From Caprella mutica (taxonomy: Eukaryota > Arthropoda > Malacostraca > Amphipoda > Caprellidae): DNA of 64,000 nucleotides. Location: the NCBI GenBank assembly GCA_947561585.1, contig CANNZV010001587.1:1-64000 (forward strand), given 5' to 3'. Shown here piece by piece: positions 54,417 through 64,000 of the stretch. The stretch's first letter is position 1. Every line of letters starts with the position of its first letter. The notes below the pieces were generated by a model, which saw only the letters and a program-made list of their open reading frames with translations, was not told where the DNA came from and did no database searches. The translations under genes and the position numbers were made by a program.

Positions 54417-57400
54417 CCTTGCTAATGTTCGTTCTATTTTGTCATTGATATGCTAAAGCGTTCTGATTTTAACCTATTATTCAGTTAACTAATAAGTATG
54501 GGTAGAATATGGCTGTCAAATATTCTAATTCGATGAATTATTCTAGATATTTTAAAACGATGAATTGTTTACGGTTGAATCGCTTAATTTACATAAAATT
54601 GAATTGCGCGGTACTGTGTAATATTTTATCAATTCCGTGAATTAGGCAACACTCGCAGATATAGCTGTGACGTCACTGTACTCACTAGAATTAGTACAAT
54701 TTTATACCTGTTGATGTGTCCCTACTACCGTAGGTATTATATATACTGTGATGAAAACCATCAACTGTGGTGCCGTGGTTATATTGGATTTTTAAAGGTC
54801 CTCTCCACTCTAAATTAAAAAAAATCTGGTATTGCTTTAAATTTGTAGAGCTAAGGTTATATAACATATCGCAGTAAACAGAATTTAAATCGATCAAGTT
54901 TTCTGTTCACAAATAATTATATAAGAAATATTCGCATTTCGTTTTTTCTCATTCTGAGATTCATAATTTCATTTGAAGAAAAAGCCCCCCATCTTGAGTA
55001 GGATGTTCGTTCGTATATACATAACACATACCTATTCAAAATTTCAAATCACAGATCTGCGTTCAAATAGAAAGTGTATAAAAATTAACAATTCTCAATA
55101 TCGGAAAATGTTATGATATATGAAAAACGATTAGTAAAAAATACTTCATTAGGTAATTGATTCTTTATATGGATCCATTGTCTTAGAACTACACTATTAC
55201 TATAAATATTAAAGTGAATCTTAGAATACCTACCGTAACTTACGCGGATAAGACGGATTATGGATACGCTAAGACCGGCCTAGCTATGCTAGAGCCTATG
55301 TACCTATAATATTAAAGATAGGTAACAGTAAATCTGAGTATGGCAGGTTTTGCACCATAGTTTGAGTCAACTTTAATTGGTCCATACCTTACTTTACATC
55401 TGTGTCTCAGTGTCTGTATGATATGTTGTTAAAAAATAGGTCATAAGAATTAGCCTAAGCCCTAATGCATGCTGAATGATGGGAAATTGAACATCGGTTA
55501 AAAATAAAGTCATATAGATACTAAGTAAAATTTTAGACCAAAGCTCAATTGACTCAATACTCAAAATTATAGTACATTTTAAGTTAATGTACGAATACCT
55601 AATAGGAGTGCTGTGGTATCACGCTGAAATGAAAATTCAATCAAATTAATCAAAAAACATTCATTAAGTAGGCAGGTGTCTCTGTCAAGCATTTTTAGTT
55701 TGTTACAAAGTAACTCGATTAACACAAAGAACATTGTAATCGTTTTCACTATTATTCATTAAACCTTTTTTTTTAACTTTTCTATCCGCAATTCTGTAAA
55801 ATCTTTCTTCTTCTTTTTGCCTTAAAACTTACTTAAACAGCAGATCCTCCACTATTTCATTCTTATCTTGCACCTCGCAGAGCAGACAAACCTTACAAAT
55901 TACTAGTGAAAATGTGTTATATAGGCTAATATTTTAGGTGAGTGTTTTCTTGTATTTTTACTTTATTAAAACTTGTTTATTTAATTATTTATTAATTGTT
56001 GAATGTATTTAATGTAGAAGTTTGTTGATCGTTAAAATTCCTTATAAATTTACACTGTCTCTATAGCTGTAAAATCTAGGCCGAACTTAGAAGCCTATGT
56101 TTAATTTTAAACGTTAGTTCTTCTGAATACCGTTCACCTTCCTTACCCTAAATATTTAATTTTGTAAACTATGAATTTTAGTTTGTTGGCGTAAAGATTT
56201 TGTAATTATTTTTCTTTAAATTAATGTGTATATAGGATAGCTGTTGTTGTTGTTCTAGTATTAATTTTGCGTATTTTTTCGGTACCCTTCAGGTACCATC
56301 ATCATCTTCATGATCACATCTCCACCATGTTGTACCTCTTATAAAAGGGAAATTAAATGATGTGTCACCTTTATATGAACAAACGCCTTTCACTACCTAA
56401 AAATTCTCTAACGCCAACCAAATTCGGGCGGCTAGATTACAAACATCTTGAGTGACAATTCGGTACCGGTAGCAATGATATCTATTGATATCTATCAATC
56501 AGCTTTGTTATTGTTTTGATTTTGTCGGATCGTGTTAGCCTATCGAACAGGAGGACTTTTTCTTTGCTTGAAATTCAGATGTGTAGCAGAAAGAACGGAA
56601 AAAATCTTAAATTACATATTATAATAAAACTATAGAACCAAATTTGAAATGGTTTGCAGTTTTATTATCAGTAACATTAGTTCTAAAACATAGAGAAATA
56701 AAAAAATTAGAGTGGAGGGGACCTTTAAAAAGGTATTACCTGCTCCCTCTGAATTGCTTCGATTGGTGAATTTGCTTTCCAGACAAATTTTGTATTTATT
56801 TTTAGGCCATAAATTCTACCATGATGATGTTATTTTCTTTGTCAATGGATATAATATTCCCTATATATAATTTGATCTTAGAATGGTCGAAGTATCCCAA
56901 GCAAAAACATTAAATAATATAGTAAATTTTAATTATACTTTCGCTATATAAATTTAAAGGTACAAATATTGAAGGTACAAATATTTTTATTTCCTTATTC
57001 AACGAGGCTTATGTTTCTTATCATTTTGCTGCAAATCGCATCGAATTTGGTAGCATATTTTTAATTTTATATGCATTTAAAGATTTTTATAATCCAAACT
57101 CTACAAAACATATTTTACTTCCGGCTTTCTAATTTAAGAAAATTTCAGCCTGAAGAAAAAGAATGTACACCATTTGTTTTGATTGTCAACTAGGTATTAG
57201 GTTTAAAAATCCATTTAATATTCGTGTAAATGTATATAAAATTAAATGAACTTATAATAGAAACGTTTATATACTTAAGTAAACAATTAATATTTAAAAT
57301 AAAGGCCGAAAACGCATGGTTTGTCTATCAAATTCAAATTTTTAATCAAAACAAAGAGTGTACAATCTTCTTCTTGAGCATCAGATTAGTGATTCGCTCA

Positions 57401-57700
57401 ATTGTTGCTCACAGAGTATTAAAAAAAACTTTAAAAACAAATTATAAAATATATACTGAACCGAATTGTATGCGGTTTGCAGAATAATGATCGTAGACCT
57501 TAGTTCTATAATATTATGTAATAAACTCAATTTTCTCCCGGAGCCTGGAGAGGACCTTTAAGACAAATTATTTTTTTCATATTTATTCTCACACCCAATA
57601 TTCACAGTTAATTTAGATCAGTTAGGTTGATAGAGGTTTTCAACTGGTTAATAAAAGTGTAAGAGCAACCCAGTTGAGTTACCAGAACTCTTACACGGTC
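54417..57700. other. AT-rich stretch with one inverted-repeat pair
   Basis: No gene is recognised. TTAAAGGTCCTCTCCACTCT at 54795 and its inverse AGAGTGGAGGGGACCTTTAA at 56708 suggest a non-coding element of about 1.9 kb. A third, weaker terminus GGAGAGGACCTTTAA lies at 57546. The segment between 55000 and 56700 shows no domains. Confidence 0.45.
54794..56729. mobile_element. Inverted-repeat element with AAAGGTCC ends
   Basis: The ends match over about 22 bp (see the TTAAAGGTCC words at 54795 and inverse at 56708-56728). No target duplication could be settled because the flanks are runs of T and A. It is non-coding. Confidence 0.5.
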
Positions 57701-57707
57701 TCCAACC

Positions 57708-58033
57708 GGGTGTAATTCATGAGCCCCCCCCCCCCCTGTTTTTTAATACTTATTTACCTATATTATTTAATCCCTATTGATACTTTTGTAGTTCATTACC
57801 GATTGAACATAAAATACATGAATATCGGGGGGTGTCATTAAGCAATCATGAAGTGTGTAATACAACAAACTAGCGGATACAACAAACTACATTAGCAACT
57901 CCCAGTTATTTCTATCTCTAAGTAGTTCTTCATTTGTTTAATCAGGTAAATAAGGATTAAAAATCAGGGAAGGGGGGCTCGTGACTGGGGGTCTTATGAC
58001 CTACCGGGGAGGGGGGGGCTCTTGACCGTACCC
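57708..58033 (-). mobile_element. G-rich-ended MITE, copy 7
   Basis: It starts GGGTGTAATTCATGAGCCCC and ends CTCTTGACCGTACCCC. CTCCAACC flanks both sides (57700-57707 and 58034-58041), an 8-bp duplication where other copies have nine. Orientation is reversed relative to copies 2-6. The core is shared. Confidence 0.82.
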
Positions 58034-58681
58034 CCTCCAACCACCCCACAACCGCCACCAAAGTTGTGACCCACAACCGTGATACTGGCAACCGGTAACA
58101 CTCAAAGTATGCAAACACTCGAGAGGTTTTAGGAAGAAAAAATCACATAGCAAAACACAAGCCGCAACTTGCTTGCTTTTACAGCAAAATAAACACTGCG
58201 TAGTTTACTTCTAAAGCAAAACTAACGCTAGTAAAAAAGAGGTACTTACACCGCCTACCTTTAGGTAAGTAACGAAACGTTACTTTTTCACACTCTATTA
58301 CCAATCCAAGATGGCCTGAGACACACGGAGCTAAGTGACACAGCCACCACGTACGAGATCTCAATCTTGACTGACCACAGACCATGTCCTTATATCATGA
58401 CATGATATGCTTGCAAACGAGACGAAATTAAGTTACTTCTGCGCAGCCCCCCTCGTGACGTCATAGAGGATGGTATTGTGTATTAAATTGTTGCCACTCG
58501 TATAGCAAATTCATTTTGAAAGTATCAATTATCATAGTTTACCTTTTCATTTATTTAGGTAATATTAAGCAATCAGAAAAATGGTAAATAAGATTTAATA
58601 AACATAAATATTAATAAATGAACATTAATTAATTGAATTATTTTTCCTTTGGTTCAAAATTAGTGTTTTATACAATAATTG
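58034..58681. other. Spacer without recognised features
   Basis: The sequence is AT-rich apart from a C-rich tract near 58445. No gene or paired terminal repeat is seen. A frame of 68 codons on the minus strand (58179-58385) has no recognisable domain and is not called. Confidence 0.35.
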
Positions 58682-59142
58682 TGATGGGTCCCCCTGTAGG
58701 GTTATCTCATCAACTGTGAATCCTTATAACGGTTCACTATATGGGTTACGTGTGATTGGAATCTTACTCTGTTTACTATTTTCAGATTCCTTTTTCTCAA
58801 TATATCTCTTTCTACTAAATACTCATGGTACCATGCCCTAGAACCACCTTGCCAATATGGTTCCGACCTCAGGCCTCTGGTCCAAGCTTAATTGTATTTA
58901 GGGTAATAAATTAATGTAATTAACACTTTAAAGAGAATATATTCATTTGTCAAGCAATGGTAAATACACTGGGTATCTTCACTAGAACGCTCACAAGTAA
59001 AGGTCTCAATAACTAAGACTGGAGATAAGGTGTGTATCTCGTGCGAGACGATCGGTAACTAGCTTGAATGTTACTTACTCACAATCATATAGGTTCGTGA
59101 TAGCAGTTATGCATACACAATAGCTGTGTTTGCGTTACTACA
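58682..59142 (-). repeat. 3' LTR of a gypsy element
   Basis: It starts TGATGGGTCCCCC and ends GCGTTACTACA on the plus strand, so it has TG...CA borders on either strand. A purine-rich tract lies directly inside it, which fixes the inner border. The 5' LTR is beyond the window, so identity and age cannot be judged. Confidence 0.7.
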
Positions 59143-59143
59143 T

Positions 59144-59160
59144 CGCTCCCCCCTTCCGAA
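59144..59160 (-). other. Polypurine tract
   Basis: On the minus strand GGAAGGGGGGAGCGA directly precedes the LTR start TGTAGTAACG. This is the standard priming site for plus-strand DNA synthesis in LTR retrotransposons. Confidence 0.75.
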
Positions 59161-59963
59161 AATGTCAAAGTTACAGTTCACATTTTTCCAAAACTGCCAG
59201 CTGGTCTGTCTACCCATTGTTACTCTATATTTAACAATGTTCTCGACCGGCTATAAATATATTATTAGAAAATTAAAAATATGAGTTTTAATTCATTCTA
59301 GAAATATTTCAGACTAAAGTACATTCACCAAACATTCTTAAAATTTTTATCTTACCTATTCAATCTTAATTTTGCTTTAACAATATTTTTATTTATTCCT
59401 AAATATTCTAAATTATTCCTACCTACTATGTCTCAGTTCAAAAAATGAATATTTTTTTCATTTTATAAATGTAACAACTTGCCTAATCTATTTGAGATCT
59501 CACCTCTCCCCTCCTAATATTTAGAATATTATTCTAAATATTATCAGAGTCCTTTGATCACTCCAATACATTACACAAGTTTGTTACTGGATTTACATTT
59601 AAAAACAAAATTTTATAATCCAAAAAAAAATTTTTATTTATAAAAATATATTTTATTTAACTTAGTTATGATTTATTTTAATAAAATTCCTTTGTTATTG
59701 ATAAAAGTAATTATTCATTTTAATTTATCATATGTTATCATATCGTATTTTATGACTTTTTAATCAATTTATATTCTTATTTGAATTTATATGAATTTTG
59801 ATCATCTTTATCAAATTTTGAGACAATCTTAATCCTTAAAATTAAACATTAAGATTAACACCGAAAAAAAAAATTAAAATTAAATTCAATCGAAAAACGA
59901 TTATTGTTAATTTTCACTTAAAATTACCCAAACTTAAAATTAAAAAAAACTTAAAATAATGGT
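59161..59963. other. Non-coding AT-rich stretch where integrase is expected
   Basis: About 800 bases between the RNase H stop and the polypurine tract have no coding potential and none of the HHCC or DDE motifs of an integrase. The composition is much more AT-rich than the polymerase gene. Confidence 0.65.
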
Positions 59964-60803
59964 CTAATTTAATTTGACTTTTTTATTTTTTCTAAAAAAA
60001 AATTTCTTAAATGCTGCTAGATCTTGTTTTGTTATAAAACTTTCAATTGAGCTAAAACTTTCATTAGATGGTGTTAAAAGTTCGCATTCATCTATTGTTT
60101 CTTCCGTTAAAGGAGTTAATCTACTAAGAGTATCTGCTACTACATTACGTTTACCCTCAAAATACTTAATGGTGCAGTCATATGTGCTAGCCTCAATGGC
60201 CCACCTGGCTAATGCCGAATCTAATGGAAGTTTATTACCAAAAAATGCGCATAAGGGTTTGTGATCAGTTAAAATGATTATAGGATACCCTAGGCATAGA
60301 TATTGAAATTGCTTTAAAGCTAAATGTATTGCAAGGAACTCTTGCTTAGTTGTGGAGTACCTTTTCTGAGTAGAATTTAATGATTTACTGAAATAGACTA
60401 TGGGTCTTAATGTTTTGCTTTTGGTCGAATCTGGTTGTAGCAGTGCTGCGCCAACTCCGATACTTGAGCTGTCAGTAAATAAATAAAATGGTCTGGAATA
60501 ATTTGGATGAGCTAAAACCGTATCTGATGTCAAAATATTTTTGAGACTAGTGAAGCTAGCCTCACATTCGTCAGTCCAGTCAAATTTAGTGTCCTTCCTT
60601 AATAGTCTATATAATGGTTCGGCTTTCTGACTAAATTTAGGGACGAACTTACGAAAGTAGTTCGCAAGCCCTAAAAACCGCTGAAGTTTCTTTACATCTG
60701 TTGATCTAGATGCTTCTCCTAAGTTTTTCGTTTTGGATACATCGGATGCCCTCAGTTCTGACCCGATGTCCAAGAAAGTTGATTTCGTGTTTAAAGAATT
60801 CAC
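59964..60803 (-). pseudogene. Gypsy RT thumb/connection and RNase H
   Basis: The frame reads STDVKKLQRFLGLANYFRKF (the segment just after the RT palm), FDWTDECEASFTSLKNIL, then RNase H: YLFTDSSSIGVGAALLQ, YSTTKQEFLAIHLALKQFQY, ILTDHKPLCAFF and NVVADTLSRL. It ends soon after, at KKFFFRKNKKVKLN, so the integrase is missing. It is in a different frame from the preceding protease-RT frame, with a shift within the 60706-60803 overlap. Confidence 0.9.
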
Positions 60804-62976
60804 ACTTCTCTAATTTTAATCTCAAATGAGCGTCACGTAAACTCATTAGCACTTGGCTAATATCATTTAAATGTTGTTCATATGATCGACTAAAAATTAG
60901 GATGTCATCAATAAATACGAAACATAGTTTCCCTAATACTTTATTTAACGCTTTTGTCATAATTGCTTGAAATACTTTTGGACTATTGACATACCCGAAG
61001 GGTAATTTTCGGAACTGCCACTTTTTACCATTTACCGCAAATGCTGTAAGTTTTTTAGATTCTTCGGAGAGTTCCACCTGGTGAAATGCGCTCCTTAGAT
61101 CTAAACTAGAAAATATCTTAGACCCACCTAATGATCCTAACATGTCATCAACTCTAGGTAAAGGAAATCCTTGTATATGGACACACTTATTTAGTGATCT
61201 GAAATCTATTACGGGATGTATTTCCCCATTCTTTTTATGAACCACGATTACCGGGAAATTATACTCGGACATTGAAGGTTCAATTGTTCCTTCCTGTAAC
61301 ATTGATTTATTAACTTCTTCAAGTTGTTCCTGAAATTTATGTGGTATTCTATATGGCATTTTATTGATTACTACATTAGGGTCTTTCAGTTTAATACTGT
61401 GTGTACATATACTAGTAGTTCCGATAGGTTCGTCTTTAAGTGTTATTACGTCTCTAAAATTATTTAGTAACTGCGTCGTTTTGTCTTCATACTCTGACAT
61501 TCCACATGATATGTCAGCATTAACTAACCTTCTCAGTGCTGATGGCACTGTCTGAGAATTGTTTTCTGCATCATCACTTCTTACTGTGATATCACGGCTT
61601 CTATCAGCACTTCCGTTACGTGATATTTTACACTTTATCTCTCGGTTGCCATGCACTGAAACTAATGGCTCTCCATTATTTCCAACTGCATGTACCTTTG
61701 ACTTTTCATAAATTAAATCAGGGGTAACGTTTCGTTCAAATGGCTTTGTTTTTTCGTCACTCAACACGTTTCCTAATCTAGATTTACGAGTCCTATTATT
61801 TAAGCACTCCGATATAGTCGCTATATTAACTTCGACTTGCTTTTCGTAGGTTTGGAGTTTACCTATTATCATATTTTCCTTTAATATGATATCACTATCA
61901 GTCGGATTCATTACGAAAACTGGGCATATTGACACTTGATCCCCTTCTTTTTTAATGTCTTCGATTTTTATTAGTGTTTCGGCTACCACTAAACCCGAAC
62001 TGAAACTTCTTTTAGCTACAATATAACTTCCTGCCTCGTTGTTTTTGACAAAACCATACAGAATTTTTACGGTATTTGCCTCAACGACTTGGCTACTTAT
62101 ATGAACATTACCGTTCTTCTCGCGTATTTTATTCTTTTTCCTAGACTTCGTTTTCATCTCGGACTTCATAACCTCTGCTTGCCCTTTCTGTTTTAATTGA
62201 GGTTTAACCCTTACCTTCGCAATACTACTGTGGCTGTTTGTTCGTTCATTTATTTGTCTTATCAACGTTCTTCTCTTTGACCTATTAGAAATGAGAACTA
62301 ACTCTGCTATTAAGCAATCCGTGCTTAATAGTTCTTTAGTAGCTATTTTACGTTTTTCCATAAACGGAATCTTTTCTTCACCTAACTTCAATATATTCTT
62401 ATCAAAATCAATTTGCGCGTTCGTTAACGCGTCCCTTCCTAATATGACGTCATAGGGTAGACTGTTGTTATCGATTAGTAAAGCGTTTACTCTTTGCTTA
62501 TTTGACTTTGATTCTAATACAAAATTTATTTCACCTTTCACTTCGGAACGTCCGTTTATGCCTTTAATAGTTACGTCCGATTTCATTATGTCCTCGTGAC
62601 TCGCCATGTATTTAAAATTACGACTGTTTAAAATCGATCTCTCACTTCCTGAATCTATTAAAGCTTCCCAATCAAATTCTTTACTATGTAAAATTATCGT
62701 TGGCTTAGAAGTCCGTTTTATCGTATAATGACAGTCCGTCAATCCGCTTAATTCATCCTTATTTTTTACAAACTGAACTGTAATATACGTTTCGCTTGTT
62801 ATTTTATCCTCAACGCTTAACTCTACTTCTTTTAATAAATCGAACTTATTTTTACATTCGCATTGATTTCTTGCATTGAGTGACGAATAAAGTTCACCAT
62901 TGAATTTAACGTACACCGGGTCCAATTTATTCATGTTCAATTCACATGCGTGTACGGAGTTACCGACCGTTTTCAC
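60706..62976 (-). CDS. Gypsy Pol: protease and reverse transcriptase
   Basis: The protease has the aspartic triad in ALIDSGSERSILN (about residues 106-118) and the later PYDVILGRDALTNAQIDF box. A long basic spacer follows (SEMKTKSRKKNKIREKNG). RT starts at about residue 530 with KMPYRIPHKFQEQLEEV, then FPVIVVHKKNGEIHPVIDFR, IFSSLDLRSAFHQVEL, LPFGYVNSPKVFQ, the active site FVFIDDILIFS and INFLGH. The frame is in register with the Gag zinc-knuckle segment upstream, broken only by a TGA at 63114, so the reading probably starts in Gag, not at a start codon here. The frame ends at a shift before RNase H. Confidence 0.9.
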   Translation of the reverse strand: MKTVGNSVHACELNMNKLDPVYVKFNGELYSSLNARNQCECKNKFDLLKEVELSVEDKITSETYITVQFVKNKDELSGLTDCHYTIKRTSKPTIILHSKEFDWEALIDSGSERSILNSRNFKYMASHEDIMKSDVTIKGINGRSEVKGEINFVLESKSNKQRVNALLIDNNSLPYDVILGRDALTNAQIDFDKNILKLGEEKIPFMEKRKIATKELLSTDCLIAELVLISNRSKRRTLIRQINERTNSHSSIAKVRVKPQLKQKGQAEVMKSEMKTKSRKKNKIREKNGNVHISSQVVEANTVKILYGFVKNNEAGSYIVAKRSFSSGLVVAETLIKIEDIKKEGDQVSICPVFVMNPTDSDIILKENMIIGKLQTYEKQVEVNIATISECLNNRTRKSRLGNVLSDEKTKPFERNVTPDLIYEKSKVHAVGNNGEPLVSVHGNREIKCKISRNGSADRSRDITVRSDDAENNSQTVPSALRRLVNADISCGMSEYEDKTTQLLNNFRDVITLKDEPIGTTSICTHSIKLKDPNVVINKMPYRIPHKFQEQLEEVNKSMLQEGTIEPSMSEYNFPVIVVHKKNGEIHPVIDFRSLNKCVHIQGFPLPRVDDMLGSLGGSKIFSSLDLRSAFHQVELSEESKKLTAFAVNGKKWQFRKLPFGYVNSPKVFQAIMTKALNKVLGKLCFVFIDDILIFSRSYEQHLNDISQVLMSLRDAHLRLKLEKCEFFKHEINFLGHRVRTEGIRCIQNEKLRRSI

Positions 62977-62999
62977 ATTTGTTTTTGTTACATGTTTAG

Positions 63000-64000
63000 T
63001 TAAATTAACCCTACCTTGTTGTTTACTTGTGTTCGTATTTACATTTGTTTTCGAAAATCCTTGCTCTGTCCTCGATTAAAAGGTTGTTGAGCACGGCATT
63101 CTCTTCCTATATGTCATAGTTTATTGCACCTGAAGCACTTAATTGTATCACTATTGCTGTGGGGGGTAGGTATTAGTGTTTTGTACATTTGTTCTGCCTG
63201 TGTGATTGTATTTGAATCTGCTTCTGCGTGCATACCTACCTGCTGTTCCTCTGTTTCTTGCATCATATGCGTAATATGCTTCTGATTCTTCCTGCATATC
63301 ATCGTGATAATTACCTTGATTCTCAGCTACTCTTTGATCAGTTTTTTCTATCAAAAAAGTTTGTGTCATTGAAATTTTTCTTTGGTATTAGGATTTTTTT
63401 GTCATGTGGCAAAGATCTTATTTTCTTTGTTGTAGCGGACAGTAAATTAGCTGTTGTTTTGAAAGGTCCTTCAATGACTCCTTTGACGATACTGGGGTTG
63501 ATCTGTGGACCCAATATCGTTAAATACATTGATGTATTCATAAAATCTTTTGCGTGCTTTTTTAATCTGCCTTTGAATACTGCATCGCTTTCAGTTGCCG
63601 TCCTTACGGGGAATCGTGCGTTCAATGTGGCGTCATTTAAAATGTACTCGGTGACTTCGCCAATTTTTTCCAATGTACTTAATATATCACTGGCAGCTGT
63701 AGTTTCATCTTTCAATTTATTAGTGTATAATTCGTGACATACACTGTAGATATCCTTGCTGTCTTTCTGCACATATATATCTTCTAGTACCGTGCATATT
63801 TCTTCGTAGGTGCTATCTTTAAATGTTCTACCGTTAACACCGTTATTAACAGTAATTTGAAAATCTCCCAGCTTGCAGTCAGCGCTTCTGAAAAGGATCT
63901 TCTTCTTCTCTGCATCGCCCTTGTCTCCTAAACTGGATATATGATTATTTAATAGACTCAAATGTTGCTTAAATGTGTTTTTTTCCTCGAAAGCTGGATC
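63000..64000 (-). pseudogene. Gypsy Gag, running off the right edge
   Basis: The N-terminal half (64000-63338) is open to the window edge and reads KKILFRSADCKLGDFQITVN, TYEEICTVLEDIYV and TTAASDILSTLEKIGEVTEY, a capsid-like helical region. A Gln/Tyr/Arg-rich linker follows in a second frame (63369-63151). A CCHC zinc knuckle lies in a third: CFRCNKL, a TGA at 63114 in the usual Gly position, then HIGREC. So there are two frame breaks and one nonsense codon. The true start lies to the right of the window. Confidence 0.8.

Noticed and set aside
58682..59142. Reading the LTR as a solo LTR unrelated to the Pol genes
   Set aside because: The adjacent purine tract and consistent strand make it the 3' LTR of the minus-strand gypsy.

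Overview
This is a eukaryotic, AT-rich, repeat-dense window, most likely from an insect. The grounds are split genes with GT..AG introns, BEL/Pao-like and gypsy-like retrotransposon signals, maT-type mariner, piggyBac, P-element-like and hAT-like sequences, and no operons, ribosome binding sites or bacterial genes. The species cannot be fixed from the sequence. I find no convincing ordinary host gene; nearly everything recognisable is a transposable element or a tandem/inverted repeat, mostly decayed and often nested. One 280-base assembly gap (N) lies at 29563-29842.

Layout. 1-12.6 kb: several inverted-repeat (MITE-like) elements abutting or nested in one another (1548-2576, 2579-4270, 2693-3706), three related GC-rich minisatellites (about 6.64, 8.04 and 10.46 kb), a CR1-like LINE remnant on the minus strand between the last two, and a possible BEL/Pao primer-binding site at 12192. 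12.6-16.7 kb: a large foldback built from tandem repeats, split by a second inverted-repeat element, abutting a tyrosine-recombinase (Crypton-like) gene with two nonsense codons. 16.9-20.1 kb: an unusual non-LTR retrotransposon carrying a PHD finger, a reverse transcriptase and a C-terminal PD-(D/E)XK-like nuclease. 20.3-33 kb: non-autonomous elements.

33.4-41.5 kb: a gypsy-type Gag gene split by a DIRS-order (PAT/Ngaro-like) retrotransposon whose split direct repeats (A1..B1-A2-B2) are complete, and split again by a G-rich MITE; a second, broken PAT-like copy follows in the opposite orientation. 44.1-47.3 kb: a multi-exon P-element/THAP9-like transposase gene with intact splice junctions in its 5' exons but frameshifts in the catalytic exon. 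48.5-54.4 kb: a hAT-like composite bounded by a perfect 8-bp target duplication, with a maT mariner and a piggyBac inside. 58.7-64 kb: a minus-strand gypsy element with a 3' LTR, polypurine tract, protease, RT and RNase H and part of Gag, but no integrase; it runs off the right edge.

The most distinctive item is a recurring short element with ends made of inverted arrays of a GGTCATRAGCCCCC-like unit. It has seven full or near-full copies plus fragments in this window. Five copies have perfect 9-bp target-site duplications and one an 8-bp one, which points to a Mutator-like or Merlin-like non-autonomous family. Its ends are strongly G/C-skewed and vary in array length between copies.
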